From Carya illinoinensis (Eukaryota > Streptophyta > Magnoliopsida > Fagales > Juglandaceae): 64,000 bases of DNA. Of this stretch, positions 10,990 through 26,282 are shown piece by piece. Location: the NCBI RefSeq assembly GCF_018687715.1, contig NC_056757.1, forward strand, positions 7,396,501 to 7,460,500, given 5' to 3'. Both the position numbers and the translations under genes were made by a program. How positions within the stretch are numbered: position 1 is the stretch's first letter; every line of letters begins with the position of its first letter. The notes beneath the pieces are model-generated. The model worked only from the letters and a program-made list of their open reading frames with translations. It did not search any database and was not told the DNA's origin.

Positions 10990-13900
10990 GTGCACAAGCG
11001 CGTGTGTGCACACGTTCTTTCTTTTTTGGTAAGTATGGTCATTTTGGGTAAACATTTCCAATAATAGAGCTCGATGTATGACTTGTAGTAGGGTAACCAT
11101 AACCCTAACTTTCATAGAAATATGTTCGCTAGGAAAAAAGTTAAATTTCCTTCCTCAGCTTCCCTTCCCCAAAGAAGTCCCTTTGAAATGTATGTATAGA
11201 TTCAAGACCAGTGAAAGTTGGCATGATGTTTATGGTGAGTTAGAAGAAAATTGTTGCGGTCTATATAAGTATGGATGGTGAATGTAATAATACTTTATTT
11301 GTTCTTGCTATATCTTCCTATGCAAATTGCCAGATAAGATTGACCCTTTGTTCTCTTTTAGTGGCTTGCCCTCTCTGTTGTGCTACTGGCACATTGGTTT
11401 GCATCTCCTTGGTGTTTTTACTTGTTACTGAGGTTATTTATTTGAAAATAATGAGATTAATGGTTCTTTTTTATATTTCTCGGTATTTTTTGATAATTAA
11501 AAGTAAAATTTTATTGATATAAAAGCATCACCTAAGTACACCGTTAGTATACAATGAACATGCCTAATTACATCTAAGTACTATTGAGAGATACAAGCAA
11601 GTCATGAAGATTGTCCGTATTACAAATTATGGTTGAAGCCCAAGAAAGTAAAGTATTGTAAAAAATCGCTTAAGCTCATCCAAAGAACGCTCCATGTCTT
11701 CAAAGCACCTCTTGTTTCTCTTCAACCACAAGCACCACATAATGCAGTGAGGGATCATTCTCCACATAGCATCTATGTGGGCATTCCCCCTAATTCTTGT
11801 CTAGCACCTCAAAATATCCTTAACTCTTCACGGCGTGACCCAAGCCACCCCTGTTCGATTAAGGATGTCATTCCATAAACACCTGGCCACCTTGCAATGT
11901 AACAAAAGATGGTCCATTGATTCCCGTCTTTCTTGCACATAAAGCACCAATCTAAGATGATGAGACCACGTTTTCTCAGATTATCCGAAGTGAGAATCTG
12001 TTGAGAGATGCAGTCCATAGAAAGAAAGCAATCTTAGAAGGTACCTTGCACTTCCAAACAGCCTTCCAAGGAAAATATGATCATTAGAAAACCCTAAGAG
12101 AGCTGTATAAAAGGAGCACACCAATAATCTTTTATTTCCACTCAAATACCAAATCATCCTATCCTCCATCTCATTGCCCATCGACATTACATATAATGAG
12201 TCAAAAAAATCAGCCAGTATATCCAACTCCCAATCTTGAGCTGCTCTCGAGAAACTTACATTCCCAATCTTGAGCTGCTCTCGAGAAACTTACATTCTAA
12301 TGGACAACACCATTAGATAGTACCACTAAGTCAGACACAACAGTCTCTTTGTCACAAGGAATTTGGTAGAGCATGGGAAACACCTGCTTTGGAGCCCTTT
12401 CACCACACTAGACATCATGCCAAAAATAAACGCTATTACCCCTTCCAATTGTGAAACTGAAAAACTTGGAGAATCTTCCCTATCTAGCTCTAATGTCTTT
12501 CCACAATCCCACACCATGTGTCCCCCTAACTCTCCCTGCATGCTCCCATACTTAGAATCTATGACTTTTCTCCATAAGCCCTCCCCTTCCCTATGATATC
12601 TTTACAACCATTTCCCCAAAAGTGCTTTATTGAAGACCCTCCCATTACGCACCCCCAAAAGTGCTTTATTGACTTCTCGTTTGAGTCAAAGGACTTGAAT
12701 TACACTCTTCAGTTGGTATATAAGGAGGTTGAGGACACGGAACCATTATGCACCTTGTCTCCCTTGCTTACAACAGGAGGCTCACCATTGGATTGGGTGA
12801 CTTAGAAAGTCAAGGATATTCAGGAGTGTGTGGGGATTTCTTGTGACGGGTTCGAGGAGAAATTTAGGGCACTATTTATTGCTATTTAGAAGGGTTGGTT
12901 ACGATCTACTAGATCTGCCTCTAGTAAAAAGAGGGAGCTGAAGTGTCTTTATCGGCAACTCCAAGATCACCTTTTGGGCTACCGTTGATGATTCCTCAGC
13001 CACTCACAATCCAGATGGGTTGATTGGCACATGGACTTTGGTTCTTGACACCTTGGCTCCTTCGTCTCCTCCTCTCAGGTCCTCCGTCGCCATCATTGAA
13101 CTCCTCGATACCACTGTTGTCTTCTCACAAGTCCAGTGAATGACTCGCGGGTCCAATGGGTACCTCAGCATCTTCTCTGGCGATGTTGACTGACTCCTGC
13201 CAGTAGAAGGCCCAACCTCTTCACTCCCCTTGACCCTCCACATGGGCTGGGTTCTAGCCCTAAGGTTTTGCCCCATTTCCTAAAGCCTAACCAAGCGGCC
13301 CGTTTGGCTTGGACCAAGCCCAGTCACTATTGAACAGCCCATTTTCTTAGTGCCTAGGCCCGTTGTCTTGCCCCCAATCCATTCACATCACTCAAGCCTG
13401 TATCATAATCCTCCTCAACGCACCGTGTTAGAGCCTCCAACTTCTCTTGCATTACCGAAAACTGCATTTGCACATCCAGCAAGGTACTGTGCACATCCTC
13501 CTTTGCCAGACCCAAAACACGCCTGGTTTCTCCACCTCTCCACTTACTGTCCCAAAGGTAGGTGGAGCTTGCCCACCCCTGTCGGCATTCTCTGCTGCAC
13601 TAGAGCTATGAGATGGCATATTCTGCTGCAGCAGGACTTCCCTATTCGAATGGCTCTGTGGGTGGCTCATCACCACCAATGGCCTTTGTGCCCCCTCTCT
13701 CCTCTTCCATGAAACTCTTGCCCTTCCTCCAAAATTGCTTCCCGCTATGCATCCGCCATTTTCCTCCAACCCTTATCTCCTGACTCTTCATGTATGAAAA
13801 TGAAACTTCGTCGGCCACCACCATTGTACTCCACCAAAGCCATGTAATGTCCACAAATGTTCGAAAACCTCTGCGCAATGAAGCTTTTGGAACTGGTGTG

Positions 13901-16900
13901 CTCTTAGCTTAGTAGGAATCCTTATGGCATGTCATTTCCTTGAAATTGGTCAAAGGTCTATTTGTATTGAATGAAAAGGAAGTATTAGGCTTCATGTACT
14001 CTTGGGAAACTATATGACCATTTGGAAAATCTCAAATTTGGTGTCCTTTCGTGGCTGATGGTCCTAATAATATCTAACTTACTATTTGGTATCTGATTTG
14101 GGAAAAGAATAAAACCTTTGAAGGAAGCAACTTACTATCCAACTTCCGATTTTGGTGTCTGGTTCCTTATATTTTCATTCCATTCTAAATTAGATTTAAT
14201 GGATTATTTGTAGATTTGCCATATTGATTGCAAAATCATAATTTACTCCTATGTCCAAGGATGCCTTGCACTTTGTGGACGTCACACATTGTCCAAAATC
14301 ATAACTTCCTTCTTACTTCATCTTTTTATCACATGTTACCTCATCTTCCATCAAATGTTCTTCCTTGAACAGGGGGGATTTTCCCTTGAATTATATGAGC
14401 TACACTATTGGAAAACTCCTTGCCAAGGGTTTCTGAACCCTGGGATTAGGCGGCTGGACCCCTGGTGCCAATAAAAGAACGAAATGTTCTTCCTTGGAGA
14501 AAATTATATCAAATTTATCCAGTTGTGGCTTTTGTAAGTCAAAAGTTTTTAGCACCTTCAATGCTCTCAAGGGCTAGAATATGGTGATAAAAGAAGGTGC
14601 TAAAATCTTTTGACTTACAAGGGTTGAGATGAAAACATTTCGAATGGTTGAGATGATTGGATGAGAGATTGTCCACATGTCATGGCCGTCTCCTTTACTT
14701 CTTAATTATTAAAGGATGCAAGGGGTACTTCATTGAACCTCTCAACTATGAAATGAAAATGCCAATAACGCTCTAAACTCTCCCTTCAACCTTGAGTTAG
14801 ATGTCCATCGTGCCTATATTTTTATAGGTATCTAAGAGGTTTAGATGAAAACATCTTCTAGCTAACAGTTTATTTAACTTCAATGCGATAACCTACTTCA
14901 TAACCGTATCTCGCTCGAAGTGATAGTCAACCTCAATATACTTCATCCACATTAAATATAGGATTAAATTCCCACAAGTGGTGCGTGCAATGGCCCTGCT
15001 CTCTACCTTCTCTTAATGTCACGATGTTATTTTATTTTATTTGAAATTATGCTTCCAAGCAGCAATGTTACCTCCATACCAAGCTTAGACCCCCTATCAA
15101 GACAATCACCTGTGTAATCTACATCTAGATGCATATGATATCAAGATGATTAGAGGCTTTAATAGAAAACCCTTTTAAGAGTAGAGTAATTGTATATACT
15201 ACACTTCTCTCCTATTTTTATCACACTTAGTAACTGTGGCCCTTTCCATCATCATTGGAACATCTCTTAAATTTTTTTAAAAAATAATTCAAAGGTTGGT
15301 GGGCAATGCCATCTCATGATAGTGGGATAAGAGCTGGATGATGATGTAGTATATTGAATTGTTCTTGAGAGTATTATTCAAATATCTCAACATTCAACTC
15401 ACTTCATTCAAAAGTTTGCTTCTTGGGGTTTGCATGAATTGACTCACTCTGCATACAATTATGCATACAACACAAATGAGATAGGTCAAAGGGTAGTTGA
15501 GTGAATCAATTACCCCAAAAATCTTCTATTGTTGCCAGGATTTGTATACTGTATCCTCATATTTAAGAAGCTTAATACAAGGTGGATTTCTATGCGAATG
15601 ACTGTATTCTTTAGCTTTTGAATAATTTCACACCAAAGTTCTCAATCAATATAGACGTGCAGTTGATCTCTTTCATTCTGATGGCATAAAATGACATGAT
15701 TTATTAATGTAAAAAGACGAGTTACTATATTGGTTTTGAATCTTTCCATATGAATCTCTAAACTTATAGTTTTAGGGTTTGACTACTATGGCTGTTACAT
15801 AATTGGGAAGGAGAGTGAACTCGTGATTAACATGTGTAACCCTTTGCATTGTAGAAATCCAAAGGGATTTTCAAACTGGGAATGCATGGATTGGGGAAAG
15901 GGAATCATGGACCCCAACTAGCCTTGTCAATCTTTGCAACGACTTGGGATTTTCACTTATCTTGGCTGCTAAGCTTCGATATGGAACATAACAAATTAAT
16001 TTACTCAAAAGTCTGATCCTTTAATCTGATGAGTACTATTATGTTTTTTTTATAAGTGAGATAAGAAATATTAATGATTAAAAAAAGGCTAAAAGGGCTA
16101 TAGTCGAAGTACACTGGGAGTATACAACAAATGTACCTAGGTAGAGAAAGAAAAGAGCAAGAAAGCCTTGGAAATTAAAGATGAAGAGACATGATTTGGC
16201 TCTCATATAATCTTGAAGTGCATTAAAAATTGAAAGCTTTAAGATCTTCATTTTTTCTTCCGTATGCACCACATCAAGCACATCAATATCATTCTCCACA
16301 AGGCCTCATTGTGGTGGCTATCAATTCGCCCATTCTAGCATGTTAACATTTCTACCATCCAACTGGGCTCCATCCAACTTAACCCATAAAATAAACACTG
16401 CTTGCCATAATGTGCTAACTACCTTGCAATAGAGTAGGAGATGATCCATGGATTCCCTGTTCTAAGGTTGTCCAGGGTAAGAATCTTTCCAAGTGCAGTC
16501 ATCCAAACAAAGCCAAGTCAGTAATATGTAAGTCTGAACTAGACTTACAGACTGTTTGGATACGTGGAAAGAAAAGGGGTGAACAAAACTTGGGGTACAT
16601 TCCCTTGTTTGGTTGTGGTTTTAATGTGCGTCAACTCCCTTGCTCCCTTGGCATCATTCTACCTGAAAGTGGGTAGATATTGGATTCCCCATACTTTTTA
16701 GAACGTTTACTTATTAACAGGATTTGATTGACTTGTAGCCGATAAAAAGGACTTCACTGACTTGTCAGGAAAAAGCAATTGTGCAGAATCTTGTTTGAAC
16801 CCTTCATCAATACAAGTGTAGAGTGGCTTAACTCCTCGTTATTTCTAATCCCCACTGAGAAACTTAATAAAAGTCCCATTTGCAACAGCTGATAGTTTAC

Positions 16901-19900
16901 ATATAATGGGGATAGGGGATTCCCCTGTTGCCGAAGAGACCTACCGGGATGCTGTTTATCAAAATTGAGAAATGCACTGAAGAATATAGTGTGCTATCCA
17001 TACTTATCAAAATATATATATATATAGTGTGCTATCCACTTGCACCATCTCTCGCTGACATTCCCTGAGTAATTATAGCAAGAATTCCCTTACACATTGG
17101 TTTATGGCTTCCAAATCTAGTTTACATAAAACCCTTAATATCCTGGATATATCTTTTTTTGCCTTTTCATTCCCTTGTTTTATGCTTGAAACATCCAATT
17201 AAGGGGTAGGAAACATCCCTTTACTTTTTGTTCCATTCCTTTTGCTTAATTTGTCATTTCCTTTGGATCCCCTTTTTTTATAAACTCTGCAACACTATGT
17301 AATGAAAATAAACTATTATTCTCTTATTGGTCCCTACTTTCTGCTGTTATGATATTAAAAGGATCTGGAACTTATCTCAAAGTCTTGTTGGCTACGTGCC
17401 TCACCTGGTTGGATGTTTGATTTGGGAGAAAAAACCAGTTGCCACTTTTATATATAGAAGCTGTGTCAACGTAAACAGCAAAACATATGTAATTCTAATA
17501 GCTTATCATCATTTGACATTTTGCGGTTGAAAGAATGTCTAGATCTGAGTTTTTTAAAGCAGATATATGTAATGACACTTACCTTTTATTTTGCAGCTGG
17601 TGGCAAGACTAACCAAGGAAATAGTTGAGACGTACCAAATATGCAATCCTCAGTTTAAGTATTCAGAGGAACTAAATCCTAAGAGATATTTGACCAGCCC
17701 ATCCACTGGAGTCCAAAATGATGGCTGTGATAATGTGAACTCTGATCTTATCCTGACTGTGAACTTTGTCTTGGTCAATTCAGAAACACAGCGAAGGTTT
17801 GTTATCCTACTTGTTGTGAAACATTTTTTTTCTTTTTGCCATCGACATTGCTACAGAGGGCTTTTGAGATTTTTGGTTAGAAGGGAAAGAAATTGAGATT
17901 GTCTTCTTGCCTTGGTATATGTGTTCAACTTTGTTAATTACAACTTATTGTAGGTTCAATCTAGGCAAGCAACATCTCAACATCAATTGTAAGCAGGACG
18001 AGTTACCCCTGTTGACATACCATTGCTGGTCTATATAGTAATTAGTCTCCTATAAGTATTACAAGTGTCCATGGAGCGTCTGCTTTGTGAACCTTTAACA
18101 CCTGAAATTACTGATTTAAACTAGTGGTAGCTGATAGTTCACCCTTATTAATTTTCTGTTTGGTCGTTTTAGTTTACCTTTTTTTTTTGTTGTCCTTTGC
18201 AACACTGATAAGAGAACTACGTCAGATTTTTTAAAAATAATCTTTGGACAGGGAGTTAGCAGAGCAAATGGATGAATAAATAAATTCAGGAAGAACTTTC
18301 ATTATATTTTCTTTATTGTATTTAAAGAAAGACATTATTCTGGGTTCAAATTGAAACTATTCAGATAATCTGACCTGCTCATTTGGATAGCTGCTTTCAG
18401 GAAGGTTCTTAGTTGAATGTTGAGGATTGTTTTCTTAACCCCTTAGTATTGGTTTTGAGCTCATTTTGGTTGCACTATCTCTAGTTTTTAAGACTTTTTA
18501 GCTCTTTTCCAGTTGCCGTATTACATTTGTCTCTTTTATGCACCCTTTATACTTGGGCTATACCTGTTTTTTTGTTAATAAAATTCTTGTCATCAAATAA
18601 AAAGTCATCACGCATTTGTTCAGGTTGCACATTCTTTGAATTCGTCATGCAGTTCTGCCTAGATGTCAATTCTTCCTTTGATATTGATGGCCTTATAAGG
18701 CCCAAATCAAGTGCATCCTTATCATTTTAAAAATTGATAATAATAATAATAATAATAATAATAAGTTTAAACTCCATCTTTATGAATACTTTTTTGATCA
18801 TGTGACAAGTCGATCAGTCAGATTTGAATTGGAGGGCTTGAACTTGGGATATTATAATTTGTGCCATTCTATCCCTCTTGCCTACTATGCAAGAGTTTTA
18901 TCTCCTTGGAAAAGAGGTTGAAAGTATGTTGTATCCAAACTCCAAAACCCCAATTGGAGCCTTTTAATTGTTTGGTTTATCTGTCCTGAATTAACTGTTC
19001 TATTAAATTCCTTTGATAATTTGTAGATATATTGTCAAAGATGTTCTTGGCCACGGGACATTTGGGCAGGTTGCTAAATGCTGGGTTGCAGAGACTGACA
19101 GCTTTGTTGCTGTGAAGATCATAAAAAATAAACCTGCTTACTATCAGCAGGCATGGGTTGAAGTATCCATATTGACAACGGTAATTATTTTCTCCTTTAA
19201 CAAGATGTTTTCCATAGTAGTGATCTTGCTGGTGAATTTTCGGCATTACTATGAAAAGATAATTAGTACTGAAAGTCTGCATCCTTCTGCAGTTGAATAA
19301 GAAGTATGATCCTGAGGACAAGCATCATATTGTTCGTATTTTTGATTCCTTTGTACACCAACGTCATTTGTGCATCTGCTTTGAACTGCTTGAAACCAAT
19401 CTGTAAGTTACAAGGACTACAATATTTTGAAATCTCTTCAACTACGCATATAATTTGGTTTTTAGTGTGCATGGATCCTGACTATGATATGCCATTATTT
19501 TTCAGGTATGAGCTTATAAAAATAAATCACTTTAGGGGATTATCCTTGAGCATTGTCCAAATGTTCTCTAAACAGGTATAGCAGCTCTAACTTGGGATTG
19601 AATCTAGTCTTGTAATGTATAATCTATGGTTTTGTATGGATTTGACCTTGTCTTGTAATGTATCATCTTTGGATTAATTTTGGATGTCCCTCTCTCTCTC
19701 TCCCTCAAAATAGATTTTATGTGGACTGGCTCTGTTAAAGGAAGCTGGGATAATTCATTGTGATCTGAAGCCAGAAAACATCCTTTTGTGCACAAGGTGG
19801 GTTAATTTTTATTATGGTTTAGGACTTCAAACTATGAAATGTATTTCTGTTGACATTGCTTTGTCGTCTTAAATTACAGTGTGAAGCCAGCAGAAATTAA

Positions 19901-22900
19901 AATTATTGACTTTGGATCAGCATGCATGGAAGATCACACCGTTTACTCCTACATTCAGGTCTGCTGTTATGCGAACCATTAGGCAATATTCCCCATTCCT
20001 AGTATATAGTGGATGATTTCATAATTTGCAATCTTTTTTCCATCCATTCTGCAGAGTCGTTACTACAGATCTCCTGAAGTTCTTCTTGGGTATCAGTATC
20101 CTTGTCAATCGATTTATTGTTTTACTTCTTTTTTTTTTTTTAATAAGTTTTAAAATCTTATTAACCATCATTTTATTTATTCTAGATATACATGCTAAAT
20201 TATTTTCAAACGTCGACCAAAGCTTATCCAATTGGAGCCACATATATTTGGCTACTTGGGTATGCCTATTATCTTATGAATATAACTTCTTGATTACCTA
20301 TAAATATATAATATATATATTTGACTCCCTGGCCCTTGGTCAACTGGAATGCTATTGTATATTATGTAGTCTGAATTGAGAAGATCTGTTGACCCATCCA
20401 TTGGGAGCGTTTTTTTCCTTTAAAGTTAATGATTGAATGATTCTTTTGCTCACAATAATTTATGAGATAGGTTAGTTTTGTATTTGGTGCATTAGAAATC
20501 AAAATCTTGATTCTTTTTTATCTGTCATCTTTCATCTATTATTGCAAGTTTTCTGTTTGGTCCTTAACCCTGTGTTCAGATATACTACAACTATCGATAT
20601 GTGGTCGTTTGGCTGCATTGTTGCTGAATTGTTTCTAGGCTTGCCATTATTTCCTGGAGCTTCAGAATTCGATCTCCTTAATCGAATGATTGAAATACTT
20701 GGGTATGCCCTTCATTTTCTCTCGGCAGTTTTAATTCACCTTTGCCTTATTCTGCTTCACTGGTTCTGGGACAAATAAACAAATGATTTTTAGATGCACG
20801 TGTCATAATTACATGTAGACTTGATTGCAAAGGCAATTAGGCTAAGCTTAATTTATCTTCTTGTTTGTGTTTGTACCTTTGTAGATTTTTATGCAAATAT
20901 GGAACCAGGAAAAGAAAAAGAAAAAGACATAAGAACAGCCCAGTTATAGGGTTGACCACATTTGAGTGGATGATTCAGGTGGGAGATTATAGTTGAATAG
21001 ATGCCATAAGTGCATAGGTTCCACTTTGACTTTCAGCTGTCAAAGTGGAGATGGAGAAAAACTATTTCTAAGCACAGTGACACCCAATTTGGAAATTTTG
21101 GCCACCACTGTATAAAGTCTTTAGTGTATGACCATACTGATATCTATTGGGTTCATCAAGTTTCTTAGAATCTTGAAGAGCGCTTCCTTCCCTGTTTTCT
21201 AGAGGGAAGGTGTTCTGGAAATTGCTTATGATAGCTTTTGTCTAATTCAGTGTAGGGCGATGCCAATGGTCTTTGGACCAGATGACGTCTCCTCCTATGA
21301 TGAAGGTTAATTATTTTATAGTGAGTTATTTTCCTCATACAGAAAAAGAAAGCATATAAGAGGACATTTGAGGATGCTTTTGGTCTGCATGCATGCATAA
21401 ATCTGGAATGGAGTGGAGTTGCGTGGTTCTCATTCAAACTCGATTTAGAGGAATTTTGATGTCAAGAATTTCTAGGGATTGTTCATCTTAGCTTCTTCAA
21501 TCCAATGCATATGTCATCCGATAATTTAAATCCTCGCTCCATTCATAAAAATAAAAAAAATAAAAAAATGATCCTCGTTCACTCAGACATGTCAAACTGA
21601 ATGTGATCCATTTTCTCTCTTCATAATTAATCTTAAACTGTTAGCAGTGTGTTTGTAAGCTCCAGTGCATTATCTAGATGTGACAGGTACAACCTTTCCA
21701 CTAGAGAATACCTTTGTGCCTTATTACTTTGCTTAAAGAGTGCAAATCCAGAAGAGAAGTCCTTTGAAAGTAATAATTCTAGTCTGGCATCTTAGATTTA
21801 CAAGTTTGAATAGGCTTTGGTAGACCTTCAAGATGCCAGCCTTGTGAAACGTGATCCTTCTTCAGGCAGGTTCAGAAATCGGCCAACCATGAGTGGTCTA
21901 ATCTATCTAGATTTTGTGCGAATATGTGTTTGTGCGTTTGTGCGTACTCTCATCTATCATTTTCCGCTTATTTGTTGGTTATATCATCACTTTGTACTAT
22001 TACTTATCAGGAAAAAAAGTCTATTGCTTTGTAATGTTCTTTCATCCCTTCACCAAAATATCTTCCTTTTTGAATTATTATAAAATGTTGTTCCCCATGA
22101 AAGTAGATTGATCTGAGATCTCTTCCTAAGTCCCAAATTTTCCTTATGTGGGTGTTAGTCAGCCAGCCAAGCTTCTTTGATGTCATTTATGCTATTTAGT
22201 TGGTTTGTGAACTGTGAAGCATCTTTTTATGTCTGTTTAACAAATCTTGATTCTAGTTTGGCCTTGATGGCACTGCAGTCAAATCAAAATAGCTGGGGAG
22301 AAAATCCTATCTTTGATTAAAAAGAATTTGATTTCGTTAGGATAATGATGCCCCTTAGTTGGTATCAAGTTTTATATCATTTGCATTATCTGTACATTTT
22401 TCCAATATTTAATCCATATGTGGGAGTTTTATCTGTTCTGTTTATGTTTATCTTTCGGCAGACTAGTGGTTACTTCAGTGGTGTAAACTGTTTAGAATTT
22501 GTTGGATAAACACTGTTTTAAGTTTTTTCTCCATTCCTCGAGGTATATAATTGTGTAATAAGATAGATATGAAAGGTGTTGATCTGATTGCTTCTTGCTC
22601 TCGGCACTCTCTTCTTAGGTTCAATGTGTGCAATTTTTATTCCTTTTACTTGGGTACTTAGGGTACCTTCATTACATAAACTGGTCTTTCTCATAAGGTT
22701 TGGAATTTTCTTCTGTTTTGTTTCAGGAAAATTTATTGTTAGGCTCATGTGTGTGAACTGAAAAGTCTTATTAATCATTACCCGTTACTTGATTTGTATG
22801 TTGTTGTCATTGATTAAAATTTCAAACAGCCTTTGATATATAGTCAACATTTTGTAGAGGTCAACCCCCAGATTATGTATTAATGGAGGCAAAAAACACA

Positions 22901-25900
22901 AGTAAGTTTTTTAAGCGCATTGGAAGTGTCCACAATATAGAGAATGGTGAAGTTTCGACAAATGGCAGAAGTGCTTACAAAGTGTTAACAGAAGAAGAAT
23001 ATGAAGCTGTAAGTATTCTTATTTAGTACTTTAGGTGAGAGGATATTTAAATAGAACTGGAAATATACCAAACTTATACATCAATGGTGTAATCTTTCTT
23101 TTCTTATTTCCCTCTTGGAACGATACCCTGCTTATGTTGTTATTTTGTTGTGTTTTGATTGTTTTGTTGCTGGTTTCTGTTCAGAGAGAGAAGAAAAAGC
23201 CAGTGATTGGGAAAGAGTATTTCAAACATATGAATCTGGAAGCAATTGTCAGAAACTACCCTTATAGAAAGAACTTGCCTCAGGAAGATATTATAAAAGG
23301 TTTGGTTTTCTGTTCTCTGTTTGAATTGGCAGAGTCCATTTTATGAAATGTTTCTACAAGCTCTTGAAGATGTCACTGATGGTTGTCTGATCATGAACTT
23401 GTAACAGAAGGGCAAATACGACTAGCTTTGATCGATTTCTTGAGAGGACTTGTTGAGTTTGATCCTGCAAAACGGTGGTCGCCTTTTCAGGTTATAGAAA
23501 TTTGCTTCAACTGTTGCCCTTCAGTCGTATACCATTCTTGATGTCTGCTGACATAGAGTATAGAGTCCAAGCTGTGAAATTAGAAATTGAAATCTATGTG
23601 CATGCAGGCTTCAAAACACCCTTTTGTCACAGGGGAACCTTTCACATGCCCTTACAAGCCTCCCCAAGAGACTCCCCGTCTGGTAAGTTGATCTGTTTAT
23701 TGACTTTCTGCATTGATTTATGAAACTTTAATCCAAGTTTCCCTTGCGTTTCAGTTTCCCTTTATGTACCTTCTTTTCTGTTACTAGTTCATGACACATG
23801 ATTTACCAACAAACTATAAAGAAGAGTATGAAACAGAATGTAAAATCTTCAGCCTTGTTTCTTGCATTTATTCCTAGTTTTTGACTAGATGTCTTCTCTT
23901 ATATACGTCTTGTACATAGGCTACGTCTATTTCCTATTATATTAATAAAATTTCATTTACCTATAAAAAAAATCTTCAGCCTTGTTTGTAAGTCAAAATC
24001 TCAAAAATTTTCTGTTCTTTTTAAAAAAAAAAAAAAAGAAAAAAAATTCAACTTCAGTCCAAATATTTTTGAATTTCAAAAGAACAATTCTATTACAACT
24101 TTTCATCCAATCATTTGCCTAGATTGCTATGAAAGTCAAAAACACAAAACCAAGGCAACTTTTACCAAAATCAAAACGAAAAATGCCCAAAAAGAATTAC
24201 ATTCAAACAACTTTTGCTCGATAAGGTATGCATATTTTGACATTTTTCTCACTTGCATACTCTCGAGCTCTCGTAGTGAGTCCATTGAGCATTTTTCAGT
24301 TCTTCCTAGCAACTTTCACAAGCTCCAATACAAAACATATTTTAAAAAAAATATTCAAATTTTCCTATCTACTTGCACAAAACCCAACAAAAAACACCTT
24401 TCAAAACTAAAGGAATCTCAAATATTCTCAAAAGTTTCATTAACAAAACACATCCTTCATTTTCGACATCCTGAATCATTATTTCTATTAGGCTTTGCTA
24501 TGTGTTAGTATGTTTTTTAGCTGCTTCCCTCCTCTCTTAAGGATAATACTCCAAATTAGTGATTATTAATATATTGTAAACATGTTTATGTTCTAGTATT
24601 AATATAGTATGTTTATGCTGTTTTTCACAACTCTTAGCTTGTAATTAGGTTCATCTCTTGTATACCTCCTGTGTACTCGGGCTTTGCCTAATTCTGTGGA
24701 TTAAGAAACTCTTTTTACTTGTAAAAAAAAGTATTATGTTTAATCGGATAACTACTTTTCAATAAAATTTCAACAAATAATCGATTTTTAGATAATCAGT
24801 AACATTAAATATTTTGCATTTTCATTGAAAATATATGTTTGAGTTGGCTCCAATTTCGAGTCATCAAAGATGGTTTACCTGATGAAGACTGATGCTTGGT
24901 CAAACGAAAAGAGATGAATAAAATTGGAGAAATAAGGGTTAGCAAGAGGCTTAAGTGATATGGGTTGACATTAAGGGGTCGCCATTTTCCACCTTCCTGT
25001 CATCCTTGCTCGCCTGTACCCGTTGAACTAGCAGGCGGATTTTCGAGGCCACCGACCAGATCCTACATAATCAGACCAAATCGGATTTTCGAACCCACCG
25101 TCCGGATCCTACGTAATCAGACCAAATCAGACAAATAAAACCAAACCTAATTTGCAGTGGCCTTCAGATTGGCACCCACGGTTGTGGTCGTGGGTCCATG
25201 CCTTCAAGACATTGCACATGGTGACGATGACAACGTACCTCGGTGGCTGATGGCGATGGCATGGCTGGGGAGGAGAAGAAAGAAGGGAAGGGAGGTGGGC
25301 AGGGAGGGAGAGAAATGAGTGATTAGGTGTAGGGTTTATTTAATATACATATAGGTAAAGCAGGCGGGTGGGTATCAGTCCACTTTGTCAAAATTTTTAT
25401 ACAACTTGCCCACCAAGGTGGGTCTGGGTGCCCACCACCCACCCCCAGTTGGCATAGTGGAGAAAAATGTGATGGATAGGGAGAGGTGATGCATAATATG
25501 AATAGTCGGTTGATCATTTAATCCTTCATGAGGTTGCATGAGGTTGCCGCAACCTACGGTATGAATTCTTTGGTAGATTAGGATTGGCTTGGGTGATGTC
25601 AAGAAGGGTAGTTATGTTCTTATCAAATTGGGGAGGCTTACGTGGTAATTCACAAATTGCATCAATGTGGAAGATGATCCCCATTTGTCTATGGTGGTGT
25701 CTTTGGAGACAGATGAATGCAAGAAGCTTTAAAGATCACGAGCGGTCATTGGAAGAGCTTAGAACCTTCTTTTCTAACAGTTTACTCCATTGGTCAATTG
25801 TAATTGATTTCAATGGTTTGAATGTCCATGACTTCCTTGCATCCCTAGTGAATCATGCCTAGGTGTCACTCTTGTAGATGTGTACTTTGGCTATGCCCAT

Positions 25901-26248
25901 TTTCTTGTCAATAAAATTCTTGTTTTCTATTTATAAAAAAGAAAGGTAGGGAAAAGTAACACATAATACGACTAAGGATAAGATAGAGTGGAAAAATTGG
26001 ATATATGGAACCAACCTCAATTAATTGACAAAGATCAGATGTACTAAGTTTAGATTGTGGGTATATTAGGAAGACTGTTGTGCATACCCTATGTATTTGA
26101 GTGGCTATCCTTTTCATATAATTGACTTGTATAAAGAAAAAGCCTTGCTAAGTTGAGTCAATTAAAATTTTTAGAACTCCAATGCTATTGGTACTCATTT
26201 TTCAACATTATAAAGACTTACTGTTGTTGTAAAAAAGTTCACTACGAT

Positions 26249-26282
<34 letters not shown>

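Noticed and set aside
10855..11115. Arg/Glu-repeat minus-strand frame
   Set aside because: It is the translation of the (CT)n microsatellite.
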